A stretch of DNA of 64,000 bases from Verticillium longisporum. Taxonomy: Eukaryota; Ascomycota; Sordariomycetes; Glomerellales; Plectosphaerellaceae. The DNA is taken from positions 4,154,001 to 4,218,000 of the forward strand of contig JAETXT010000001.1 in assembly GCA_019188255.1 (NCBI GenBank), in the 5' to 3' direction. A program made the position numbers and the translations under genes. Below the pieces are notes generated by a model. It saw only the letters and a list, made by a program, of their open reading frames with translations, ran no database searches and was not told the origin of the DNA. Shown here piece after piece: positions 22,722 to 33,504 of the stretch; the first letter of the stretch is position 1, and the number at the start of each line of letters is the position of its first letter.

Positions 22722-25220
22722 TCAGTAGTGGTTCTTCTTCTTGCACTGGCCGTTCCTGCAGGCCTCGCCGTAGCGACACTATGATTCGGTCAGCTTGCAT
22801 CCCCTCGTCGACACATCGCAGCCGCCTCAACATACCTTGTTGTTGCACTTGCCGCAGTTGCCGTCATCCCACTTGAGGTTGGCGCAGTCCCATCCGCACC
22901 GCGTCAGGCCATAGGGACAGGTGGGAGGAACGCATTTGCCGTTCTTGCACGTCCAGCCCGTCTTGCACTGTCATCGAAGAAGAAGCCCAACCGTCAGCGC
23001 TCGTGCTTTTGCGAGGAGGCAGTCAAGGGGGGGAAGGATCGTCAAACTCACATGCTTGCCGCACTTGCCGCAGTTCTTCTCGTCCGTCCACTTGTTCACG
23101 CACTGGTCGCCGCACTTGATCTTCCATCGCGGGCACGTCATCTTCTTCTTGCAGACGCCGTACTCGCACCGCTCGTTGTGGTCGCAGCAGTCCCGGCCGC
23201 ACTGGATCTTGTACCGCGGGCACGTCGGGATCTTCTTGCACTGGCCGTACGCGCACTTCTCGTCCGACTTGCAGCAGGCTTTGCCGCATGTCTTGTCGGT
23301 AGGGCAAGTAGGAATCTTCTTGCACTGGCCGTACTCGCACTTCTCGTCCGACTTACAGCAGGCCTTTCCACAGGTCTTCTCGACGGGACAGACGGGAATC
23401 TTCTTGCAGACGCCATACTCGCACTTCTCATCCGACTTGCAGCAGGCTTTGCCGCATGTCTTGTCGGTAGGGCAAGTAGGAATCTTCTTGCACTGGCCGT
23501 ACTCGCACTTCTCGTCCGACTTACAGCAGGCCTTTCCACAGGTCTTCTCGACGGGACAGACGGGAATCTTCTTGCAGACGCCATACTCGCACTTCTCATC
23601 CGACTTGCAGCAGGCTTTGCCGCATGTCTTGTCGGTAGGGCAAGTAGGAATCTTCTTGCACTGGCCGTACTCGCACTTCTCGTCCGACTTACAGCAGGCC
23701 TTTCCACAGGTCTTCTCGACGGGACAGACGGGGATCTTCTTGCAGACACCGTATTCGCACTTCTCGTCAGACTTACAGCAGGCTTTGCCGCACGTCTTAT
23801 CAGTAGGGCAGACGGGAATCTTCGTGCAGGCGCCATATTCGCATTTTTCGTCAGACTTGCAACAGGCCTTTCCACAGGTCTTGTCGGCCGGGCAGACGGG
23901 AATCTTCTTACACTCGCCGTATTTGCATTTCTCATCGGCCTTGCACTATAGGTACCCGTTAGAAGGCTCTTGACGCTAGGTCAGATTCACTTACGCAGGC
24001 CTTGCCGCACGTCTTTTCCACTGGGCAGACCGGGATCTTCTTGCACTCGCCGTATTCACACTTCTCGTCCGCCTTGCACTACAGGACTGGTTAGCCGGCT
24101 CAGGGAACAAATAGGAAGTCACTTACGCAGGCCTTTCCGCATGTCTTCTCGACGGGACAGACGGGAATCTTTTTGCACTCGCCATACTCGCACTTCTCAT
24201 CGGCCTTGCACTGCTAGGGAATCAGAGACGTCTCCGGGAGCGGATCACAGGGGCGCGCCACTCACGCAAGCCTTTCCGCATGTCTTCTCGACAGGACAAA
24301 CCGGAATCTTCTTGCATTCGCCATATTCACACTTCTCGTCCGATTTGCACTGTCGAAAAGTCAGTCATCTCGTAAACACAGATCGAGAAGGGTAAATACT
24401 CACGCAAGCCTTTCCGCAGGTCTTGTCCGCGGGACAGACGGGGATCTTCTTGCATTCGCCGTATTCGCACTTCTCGTCGGCCTTGCACTGTGGAGAGTCA
24501 GCAACACATCGCTCTGCAGAGCGGAAGGGGGGTTGCACATACGCAAGCCTTTCCACAGGTCTTCTCTACAGGACACACGGGGATTTTCTTGCATTCGCCG
24601 TACTCGCACTTCTCGTCGGATTTACACTGGGGCATTGTCAGAATTAGAGTGTGCTTCAGACACCTGGGGGAACTTACGCAAGCCTTGCCGCAGGTCTTTT
24701 CGACAGAGCACGTAGGCTTCTTCTTGCACTGCCCATACTCGCAAGTCTCATCGTCCTTGCACTAAGGGACGTCAGAGCACGACTTCAATGCCTTAAAGGA
24801 TGGATACTAACACAGGCCTTGCCACAGGTCTTCTCAACAGGGCAGACGGGCTTCGTCTTGCACTGGCCATATTCACATGTCTGATCTGTAGTGCACTGAA
24901 GACAAAGTTAGAGGTCAATATGTTAATGGTCAAGACATGGCTTCTTACGCAGGCATCTCCACACTTCTGGGGTGTAGGACAGGTGTTAATCTTGGTGCAT
25001 TGGCCGTACTGGCATTTCTCGTCGGGCTGGCACTATTTTCAGAGTCAGCAGAGTGATTAAATTGACGAGTCCCTGTTGATGAACAAACGCATTTGGTGTC
25101 GCATTTCTGAGCGTATGGGCAGGTGACTTCACCCCGTGGGTCGACAGCAGCAGCAGCAAGTGCCCCCTGTACCATAAAAATGGACAGGAGCATAAGGAGG
25201 AGCTTCAAAGTAGACTTCAT
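22722..25220 (-). CDS. Secreted modular Cys-rich repeat protein, 12 exons
   Basis: Proposed 628-aa secreted protein; family not recognised. Exons (minus): 25220-25089, 25032-24949, 24895-24812, 24761-24678, 24626-24543, 24487-24404, 24349-24266, 24210-24127, 24078-23995, 23945-23052, 22967-22836 and 22778-22722. All introns are GT-AG, phase 0, 48-84 bases. Exon 1 encodes a signal peptide (ends about GALA). Exons 2-9 are each exactly 84 bases and encode one 28-aa module, C-x5-C-x4-C-x5-C-x5-C-x3-C, beginning and ending with Cys (typical text DEKCEYGECKKIPVC). Exon 10 encodes ten fused modules, then a tail VNKWTDEKNCGKCGKH. Exon 11 has one diverged module with a similar NCGKCNNK tail. Exon 12 is a half module ending in KKKNHY. 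The tails resemble Stig1-like Cys motifs. Lys-rich, with about 120 Cys in total. A wall-associated, effector or ligand-binding role is possible but unproven. Confidence 0.88.
23263..23732. repeat. 168-bp tandem repeat, about 2.8 copies
   Basis: Copies start at about 23263, 23431 and 23599 and appear identical by eye over this span. Each copy is two 84-bp cysteine modules (one with EYGVC and PVEKTC, one with EYGQC and PTDKTC). The next pair to the right differs at several silent positions. The array lies inside exon 10 of the Cys-rich gene. Confidence 0.92.
23995..25032. repeat. Ladder of eight duplicated 84-bp exons
   Basis: Conserved 84-bp blocks recur every 132-139 bases, separated by dissimilar introns of 48-55 bases. 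Block starts on the minus strand are 25032, 24895, 24761, 24626, 24487, 24349, 24210 and 24078. This is a series of duplicated symmetric phase-0 exons. Confidence 0.9.
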
Positions 25221-28200
25221 GATGACGATCCTCAGTGACAAGAAGAATGATAGTATCTGGCTGGAGAGGAAGAGCCTTGATCTTCCCAACTGTGAGGCGA
25301 GCAGCTCGGCTAGATACTTTATAAAGTCCAGGCATTGCCTCCCTCTCACGAATACTGCATCCGGACGCAGTCAGCCATCCCGAGGGGAGCTGAGCAGCCA
25401 GCAAGCTCATGCAGCCATCTGATCACAAGTGACTGAGCTGAGATTGAGCCGCAGAACTAGTGCAGCTCGATGTTGTAAGATTCAGGCTGGATGTTGCCAT
25501 GGTGTTGGGCAATGTTGCAAGACTTGAGCCACCGTAAACTCAATCCGACAAGGAGTGACGGGATCAGCTCGCAGCCGAAGGCACAAGACTTCAGTGCCAA
25601 GAAGGAACAGCTGTCGCACCGTCCTCGTATTAGTGAAGCCACTGAGGGCCTCCGGCCGATGGATAGCTCTTCTTTTGCTGGTGTTACGTTTCTATTCTCC
25701 GATGGCTGATCACAGCCGTTCTCAGCGACATGGTGGTGTTGTCTAGCACACGCCCCTGGCGTTGTTGTCGCCAACTTCTCAGCCACTCATGACAACATCA
25801 GCCTTAGGGCTGATGATACATGATACTGTAACTTTCATAGTCCTGGGATACTGCATGGTCCGAACGGCCGGCTTTTCCTCGACAGCCCCGACTGGCCGCC
25901 CGTTGGCGGGCCTGACTTGGAAAAGGATGCCAAGCCACGTTGGCCGAACCCAGCTGTCGTCCCATCAGAAAGCCTCCTTCTCCAATTCTCGTATTCAGCA
26001 CAACGGTGTGCTGACCGAGCTAGCCACCGCCACTACGGGGAGGTTCAGGAGCGGAGCGCCTGGACCTGGAACCTTCCAAAAAAAGAAGAACCCCAGGACT
26101 TGGTCTTCTCAGCTACCTTACCCCGCGATGCGGTGCCCCTTGCTACGGCACTGGTACCCGAGTAGCTCCCTGACTGTTGGGATGCCCTTCACCACCTAGC
26201 TTACCCGCTCAACAAGCCACATTGTTAAGTCCCACTTTAAGTTCTTTGTCCACAGACTCAGGGGGTTAACCATGGCAGGTTGAAGCGTCGAGATTAATTG
26301 GAAGCTAGACCTGATTGTCGTCGCTTTCCATGTGGCTGCATGAGTGTCGAGCGATACCGCCTCGAGCGGTGAAGTTCGATAGTCTACGCCGCTATAGTAA
26401 GCTTGAATCTAACCGCGATTCAAAAGAGGGCTACTCGATCGACGACAGTGGAGCAGAGTCTCCTGCAGCTAAGGTATGTTTACTCTGTGACGTAGAACCC
26501 TAATCCCTTCGCCTGGCGGACATGCGTGACACTCCACGTACTGTCAAGTAGAGCACGACCGAAGTACCCGATGCTCACTCTATGATCTTATGATGATGCC
26601 CAAGGCGACCTGTCACGGCGCTAGGCACGCCGGCGATGCCCAGACCGATCGAACTTGTTTGGCAGCGAGGGATGTTGTTGGACAAAAGACCCAATAACTA
26701 AACGTAATTCGGGGTTTTTTGTGACTTACAGTCATCATGTACCTGCCATTACCCTAGTCTGAAGATCCCGCTTGCCTTTACACGCGCTGTGCCCAGGGGC
26801 AGCTGCACTCGTGACTGGAGCCAACACTCACCTGCCGTCAGCCCCAGGTTTCCTTGCATTCTTCTTAAGGAAAGAATCATAATTCAAGGAGAGCAGATCA
26901 ATGTGGTGCCCTAGAGGTCCAGATCTTCGCTTACATGGTTAGGGGACTGACGGCCAGACACCTGTCACCACTAGAAGTAATCATGCTCACTCCTGTCGGG
27001 ACCTGCATTCCATGACAGGCTGTGTCTGCTGAGTGGCTTGCCGTTATACGACAATTAAACCGTGCGCGCAAATTCGAACTGTGCTCTATCTGATCACCCA
27101 CTGGTCGGCTTGGCATTTCTCGGGCGTGGATGGTTCGTTATTTTTGGGAGTGGCGGCCATCAGCCGCATGCCTCGCCCGTGACCCCGCACTGCCCGCAGC
27201 TCGCCCTGATGAATGATACAGATATTGACAGAAATATGACGTGCGGCTGGGTACCTCCATCTGAATTGGGCTGTGACACCGGTAGGCTGGTGTGGTTCAG
27301 CCGTGGCCGTTGAGCGACCCTTTGTAGCTGGAGACGTTGCGTGAACCGGTCAGCTCTGTCCATAGAACCCTGAATTCTGTCTTGTTTGCCGATTGACGCA
27401 CCTTCGAAAGATCTCTTATATTGCAGCATGAGAACGCTTTGGTCGTGACCATGTCTTACCAAGGCCGCTAAAGCGTTCCGCGACCCAAGATCATCATCCG
27501 GCTGCCCGGATCACGGATCAGGGGCATTGTAACAGGACAAAGACAAAGGGTTCTCGGTGCTGAGACAGGTCTCAAATTGTTCTTTCTCCAGCCGTTTTGG
27601 GCATGGAGCGATTTTCGTCGGCTGAATTGACTGAGACACTCTACTATCTGGATGACCGTCTCGCTCTAATGGGACTAGGAAGCATGTCAATGTGTAGCCC
27701 ATCTAAGACTGAGCTTCAGCACTTTTCCTAGATTTTCTTCTGGCGACAACAGTCGAAGGAAACCGGCATCAGCTCTGAAAGGAAGATGTTGGACAAGGCG
27801 CTTTCATGTCGCGAGGAAAACTCCGACCAATTGGAGCATCTAAATCCCCACCGCGAGCAAATTATCTTACGATCAGCTGCATCGAGACTCAGGCGATCGA
27901 GCTAGGCGGGCCTTTGTCTGGCCGCCAACGCTCTTATTTCTTTGTTCGTCGTTCCACGAGGCTGGTCTCGCAAGCGTGCTGCGGATGTCCGGCAAATGGG
28001 GCCATCCACGTTCTCCACAAGGAAGACGGCTGTTGATGTGACAAAGCCAGAAATCCCATGGCTGTGATGGAGTCCATCATGCCTGTACTCAGGAATGCAT
28101 CACATAAACTTGTGAGAAATTCAATTTCAGTCCACAGACCTGTGAAGTTGATGAAGTATTCTGAGTTCCACATCTCGACATCGAGAAGTTGGTTGAACAC

Positions 28201-28433
28201 AAGCTACAATAATCTGACTTAGATCACAGTGACTACTGCAGGTAGCGTACACGAAGACAACTGACGGCTTCAATTTTCAAAGGGAGCAGGCGTGTCAAAG
28301 TGGCACAGCATAGGGAAAATGTATGTACATACTTCAGTTCAATCAGCCAAAAGGCTATGTACATTGGAATATCACAGATATCAGAATCAAAGTCTCCTGC
28401 AGCCGTCATCTGGCTCTCAATCCATCGGCAAAC
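25221..28433. other. Long intergenic region
   Basis: About 3.2 kb. Apart from the TATA-like box near 25320, I see no gene with a recognisable domain, signal peptide or splice structure. Open frames stay below about 150 codons and are scattered on both strands. A species-specific small gene or noncoding RNA cannot be excluded. Confidence 0.5.
25318..25326 (-). promoter_or_regulatory. TATA-like box of the Cys-rich repeat gene
   Basis: TTTATAAAG lies about 100 bp upstream of the start codon at 25220. The spacing fits a core promoter with a short leader. Confidence 0.5.
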
Positions 28434-29633
28434 TTAAGCAGACCACTCGGTTGTGGCACCCAAAGCATCGCCATTGGCAGGGGCGAGGAAATCGCTGGGC
28501 GCGATGCGACCGTCAGCCTGGCGCGGCCCGGTGATGAGGTCAATGTTGGTGCTCTTGAAGTCCGAGTTGCTCCAGTCGGAGCTGCCGTCCCAACTGTTAC
28601 CGCGCGACGTGACGCTCGAAACAAGGTAGACTTGGTCATCATTGTCGGTGGACCCGTGGTTCTCAGCGGCCAGGTTGCCTTCGTAGGTAGCAATGGATGA
28701 ACGCGTGTTGAAGCCTTCCTCGCCGTTGTTCCAGGCAGTGTTACGCGTGAAGGTCATGTCGCCGGGCATGTTGTTATCTGTGTACCCGCGACGCTTGTTG
28801 CCGAAGGAGATGACATTCGTGATGACGTGGTTGACCTCCCCACGGTCGGAGGAGGAGGAACCGCCCCCGAGCTTGACACCATGACCGTCATTCTCATGTG
28901 GGTTGAAGCCCCAATGGTTGAAGCCGTTGCCGTAAACAATACAGTCGAGGATCGTCACGTCCGAGAGGAACTCCCAAAGGTCCAGGCCATCGTCGGAGTT
29001 GTCCCAGAGGCGTGCGCCGCGGATAACATTCCCCTCACCGGACCCTTCCTTGAGGGAGATTCCGTCGGCTGACTTGCCGTTTTTGCGGGGGTCGGCGTTC
29101 ATGTACGAGTCGAGGTAGGCGATCTCCGTGTTGGAGATACTGTTCTGGAGGTGGAATCCAGACTCGTAGTTATCATGAGTAGTAATGCGCTCAAAGTAAT
29201 TGTTGTGCGAATCCTTGACGTAAACGCCATACGGACCGTGGATGAAGGTCAAGTTGTAAATGCGCCAGTAATCAGCTTTCTCGAAGTGGAAAACACCACG
29301 GTCCGAATTAGGTAGGTCACCACCGTACGGGACAGGGTTGTTGGGAAAGTTATCACCGTCGACGATAACCTCCTCACCCTCGTATGCTGCGATGGTATAA
29401 GGGTTGCTAGAAGTGCCACTCTTGCGAATCTGGATATTGGCCGACGGTTTGTAGGTACCGGCACGAAGGTAGATGTTGTCACCGGCCGAGGCGGCGTCGA
29501 CGGCATCCTGAATGGAGGCAAACGGCGAGCTGATGGAACCGCTGCCTGAGTTGCTACCGTCTGTGGCAACAAAGATATCCGCCGCCAGAGCGAGGGGAAG
29601 CGCAACTGCAACGAAAAACTTGGCGAAGCTCAT
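28434..29633 (-). CDS. Secreted pectate lyase, PL9 type (parallel beta-helix)
   Basis: Cleaves polygalacturonate of plant cell walls by beta-elimination. Single exon, 399 aa, with a signal peptide ending about residue 18 (ALAADIFVATDG). The N-terminal region GSNSGSGSISSPFASIQDAVDAASAGDNIYLRAGTY is the classical start of the right-handed beta-helix in PL9 and DUF1565 proteins. It continues with ITTHDNYESGFHLQ, KNGKSADGISLKEGSGEGNV, LWDNSDDGLDLWEF, GFNPHENDGHGVKLGGG and NTAWNNGEEGFNT; these repeats of Asn/Asp/Gly are typical helix coils. The architecture is like Dickeya PelL as I recall it. PL9 enzymes are known from bacteria and some plant-pathogenic fungi, so old transfer from bacteria is possible; the gene has no intron. 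Exact activity (endo or exo) is not determinable here. Confidence 0.86.
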   Translation of the reverse strand: MSFAKFFVAVALPLALAADIFVATDGSNSGSGSISSPFASIQDAVDAASAGDNIYLRAGTYKPSANIQIRKSGTSSNPYTIAAYEGEEVIVDGDNFPNNPVPYGGDLPNSDRGVFHFEKADYWRIYNLTFIHGPYGVYVKDSHNNYFERITTHDNYESGFHLQNSISNTEIAYLDSYMNADPRKNGKSADGISLKEGSGEGNVIRGARLWDNSDDGLDLWEFLSDVTILDCIVYGNGFNHWGFNPHENDGHGVKLGGGSSSSDRGEVNHVITNVISFGNKRRGYTDNNMPGDMTFTRNTAWNNGEEGFNTRSSIATYEGNLAAENHGSTDNDDQVYLVSSVTSRGNSWDGSSDWSNSDFKSTNIDLITGPRQADGRIAPSDFLAPANGDALGATTEWSA

Positions 29634-31356
29634 GATCCTGAGATTTTGATAACGCTAGGGCTAAGTTTCGAGTATGTTGAACGTGATGGAAATAAACAAC
29701 AAGAGCAAATGGGGATGCAGAGCAATGAATGAAAGTGTGGTGAGCGTATGGCTTGCAACCTCATAGCATCTGTGGGACGGCTGGCTTCAGTCCTTTATAC
29801 CGTGGCTACTTAGGGGAGGCTCGGCGCTTCGTTGGAAAGCTCTGTCGGGCTTTTGCATCACCGAATGATGCTTTACTGGGCGCCATGGCTTTCTCAGGTT
29901 TTGACAGTAATTCTATAAATTGGAGGACGACACTTGCGGGGTTTGCACTGGATCCCCGTTGGTTGGAACGAGGCTCGGCGGGACACTGTGGTTAGGAACT
30001 TGGCCCAGAACTTGATCCACGCGGTACGGGACACGTGGGAGAAAGCGTGCCCAGAGTACATCTTTGCCTAAGCGGGTGCATGGTGATGTATCCTCATCGG
30101 CTCTGAACTGAATTATCCCAGCAAACAGACGACACGACGGGGCGCCCGATTTGAGGTTCGGGTCATGGACCAACCCCACGAGCCTCTTTAGGTAATTCAC
30201 GGCACTAGGTCAGTGGGACTGTGGATGACGCGGACACCCCCAGCCAAGAACCATTGCAGTGGAAGTACTTCCGAAAGAAGCAGGCTGACGGGTGAGGCTG
30301 CGAAAGTGGCAGTGATCAACCAATTCAATAAGGGGGTAGGCAAGCAGACGGGCATGCGATCCCACCACTGGGATATTTCTTGCTGGTGACTTCCGGCGGG
30401 GTGATAGAAGAGACCGATGTCAACGTGGGCTTCCTGTGGAGTGGCAGGGATCAGCAGTCCTGAATTCTGTGAGTCTGCCGAATTCCATGTTGGCAGCTTG
30501 GCGATGTCGAAATCTTTGCTTGTCGCTGCCTCCAGTAGATGAAGAGTCTACAAGGGCCCCGAGTTGAGGTCTAGTGTCCGCCAGCGTGCCGTCTGCCGAT
30601 GATGATCGAGGTCTCTTGTTCTACACAGCAAATGCCGAAGCAATGCAGAATCAAGTTCGAGCGACGTTCAGACACTTAACCTATCATCTTGTCTATGCCT
30701 GGTCTCTAGATGCCCGAGGTGCAGCATGACAGGAGGAGGAAGGTATGTAAGTGCAGAGGAGGTAGGAGAACGCTGTGTTGAGTCTTGGCAGAGCCAAGAA
30801 GAAGCATGTTGCATGCCGCCCTGCTTCGATCCGCATAAACCCACTAAAGGAGGCTTCGGGTGGGCTTAAGATTATGCACTTGGGTCCAAAAACTCGTCTT
30901 TGCAAGGCATGGCCGTCCGAGGAGTCTCGCAAAACACGAAATGATGTGCATAAACACTGATCAGTGCTGTTATAACAGCATTACGGCCACTTGAATGAAT
31001 GGAATAGTGTAGAAGGCTGAGGTCTCTGAGTTGGTCGCTACTTTGAGGGCATCAAAATCGCTGTAGTCAAAGACCAGTATCACACTAGACTTTTCTGTCG
31101 TACGGGAGAAGGTCAATTCATTACACTGAGAGTTTATTTACAATCAGAAACGGGTTTGAAGCTGATGGTAGTGTCAACCATCACTATCCCGGCATTAGAA
31201 TTGCCATGGCTGCTCCTTGGGTCTTGATGCGTCGCTGTCCTCCAAAAGCTCCGAGTGACCTTGACAATGCTATCGAGCGATTTTTACGTGGGCCCAGTTC
31301 TAGGTAGTGCAAACTTTTTCGAAAAGCTCCATCCACTCACGAGGTCATAATCATAC
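29634..31356. other. Intergenic
   Basis: Promoter of the PL9 gene next to 29634 and the 3' flank of the F-box-like pseudogene on the right. No gene is recognised. Confidence 0.5.
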
Positions 31357-32923
31357 TCAAAGATTGATGAACCTTTCTACCACGTGGTTACCGTATCTCT
31401 GACGCCCAACATCTCTCATGAGGTTCTGTAGCTTCGGACCTGGTAGCCAGCCTTGCACATCCCAGAACAATCTTCTGTGATGGACGTCTCTAGAAAACAC
31501 TGGTCGTCTTTCCAGAGATTTCGCACAGGGCTCTGTACCAGGACTAAAATACCAAACACCCCACGGAGATCGGTTCTCGGGGAGTCCAAATTCAAGGGCC
31601 TCTAGAGGTCCGGGAACAACTGTTGATAACTGAGCCATTCTCAATAATGGGATTTGCAAACAAGCTCGCCCAAACGACTCGAACAGAGGCGTCAGTGAAT
31701 CCTCATTTGGGGATACCTTTTCGATCTCTGTAACGAATTCTCGCTGACCCAACAGGAAAAAGACTTTACCGCTCTGGCCGCCCTCCGCCGCACCACGTCC
31801 GTAACCAGGTGGTACATCTGTCTCTGATATTGTAGTAACGTCGTCGTCATCGGGTTGGTCAGAGATTCTGCTCGGGTCCCAGAAAAACTGGCCACCAGAG
31901 GGTCGTCCCGTCTCAAAGTGGATCGTAAGGCATTCCAAACTCTGCCAGTACGGTTCCACCAAGGCAGGGGAAGGTCTGGGGAAGAACATTGAGTCATCCA
32001 TCGTACCCAGTATCGTGAGATTTCGGAGTACGGGCAAGGCCCCTATAGTAGCACGGATTGCGTTGCTCAGTGGATCCACGGTGAACTCGCCCGGCGAATG
32101 AGTACCGAAGGAAAACTTTGGCGTCCAGTTCCACATGGATTCCATATTCACAATTAGGGATTGCAAGGAGGACGCCTAAGGAAGAACGTCTATAAATGCT
32201 TAGGCCAGATCGCGGCGATGCGCAACGTGATGTATGGAATTTCCCCGTCGTTCATCTTCCAGTCGGCTATGTGGAGGTTTTTGTAGCTTGGCAGCTATGT
32301 CAACGGAAACCCGATCGGCAATGTATCTAGTGAGATCTAGCACGACGAAAGACACGACCACTTCTACCACCGGCAGCTCGGAAAGTCGAAGGAGACGTAC
32401 ATACGAGTATTGCCATCGCCAGCTCCATAGGTCAAGTTTGAAATGTCCTGTAGGGTCGAATTCCAGATGAAGACTACATCTGGGTTCGAAAGAAGGAGAT
32501 GAACGGCGGAGATAGCAATGGTCCGAACTAGAGTATACGTCTTTGAGGCGAAGCGTGATGCGGCCATCTGTGCGAGGATCCCAAGTTTTTGAGGATATGG
32601 AATAGACCATGAATGGCAGCCGTGAATGCCTCGTCATTTGATCGTCTATCGTCATCGTGCTCAAATCGGATGCGTGCATCGTCGTCATACGCAGGCAGTA
32701 TGATGTGGTATTCGATGACGTTCACGTGTCGACGACGACCAGAGTGAACAATTCGCTTGAACTTGTCTAGTTCAGTACTTCGCACCGTAATTTCTTTGAA
32801 GGTCTGTTGCTCGATGGCTTCTTGCCATGCGCGTGAGACGGTGGCCAGGGCTGGCTTATCGTACTTTGGATGGGAGAGGAATGGGCTGATGCTATCGTAT
32901 ATGTGCTGATGAAGTTCATCCAT
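31357..32923 (-). pseudogene. F-box-like protein, multiply disrupted
   Basis: The N-terminal part (YDSISPFLSHPKYDKPALATVSRAWQEAIEQQTF) reads like the F-box-like start of a large fungal family. Further family-like segments appear in different frames: TWDPRTDGRITLRLKDVYS, VRLLRLSELPVVEVVVSF, NLHIADWKMNDGEIPYITLR and SSLQSLIVNMESMWNW. The C-terminal 269 codons (to 31357) are open. Breaks: one extra base in a five-A run at 32586-32590, one extra base in another at 32278-32282, a further shift near 32190, and a TAG near 32175 where a CAG (Gln) codon would fit. CAG to TAG is a CpA-to-TpA change on the coding strand, as RIP would produce. Several independent lesions make a true pseudogene likelier than assembly error. 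Confidence 0.72.
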
Positions 32924-33449
32924 ATTGGCAGCCGAGCAACGTCAAATAGGAGTTTCCGAAGGGATACGATTTGCGACGGCTGGCACCGATAAGAACCGTT
33001 CGGAGAAACCCAAATGATTAACATAAATTTGGCTCAGACAACGCATGAGGTATTTTGATCTGTAGTTGAGCAGTTAGAATGGGGGAAACGCCTCCTATAT
33101 CTTTCCATTGGAGCATCGACACATCACATTGGAACCAACAGTGCTCTTTTACTCGTTGTCGAGCGTTCACGGCGATTCGTGATGAACAGGAGACACGTGA
33201 CCAACTCTAAGGCCGCGACCCATGGTTCGCTTACATAAGGCTTGGAGGTGCGATACCTTAGTCAGCGCGGAATTTCATCGGCAACTTTCTTCGCCGCCGT
33301 CGCATTCCGAGTCTCGCCATGACGGATTTTTCCCAGGCCGGCACCATCACCATCCCCTTCACGCGACCGAACCCGCATCCCGAGGCCCATCGCGCCCCCG
33401 CCGGACGACTCCATCGCCAGTTCACCGAGCACCTTTCACAGACGTCAAG
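32924..33449. other. Intergenic with PAM16 promoter/leader
   Basis: The region separates the divergent F-box-like pseudogene and PAM16. No extra gene is seen. Upstream ATGs at 33222 and 33319 lie in the likely PAM16 leader. Confidence 0.5.
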
Positions 33450-33504
33450 ATGGTACGCCGGCTCCCCCCCCTCGACCCCGAACCCTGAGGATCAGCCACG
33501 CTAA
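33319..33504 (+). promoter_or_regulatory. Possible uORF overlapping the PAM16 start
   Basis: ATG 33319 opens a 61-codon frame that runs past the PAM16 ATG (33450) in another frame. If the transcript starts upstream of 33319, this frame would reduce initiation at the PAM16 start. Its stop at 33502-33504 lies in the first intron, so the spliced message would give a different uORF end. Transcript start unknown. Confidence 0.3.

Noticed and set aside
22921..23973. Long plus-strand frames with repeated HFSSDLQQA-type text
   Set aside because: They are the complementary reading of the Cys-rich module array. Splice sites, signal peptide and Cys spacing all belong to the minus strand.
23995..25032. 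Regular 84-bp repeat / about 52-bp spacer pattern resembling a CRISPR array
   Set aside because: Spacers are GT-AG introns, repeats are coding exons with aligned codons, and the genome is fungal.
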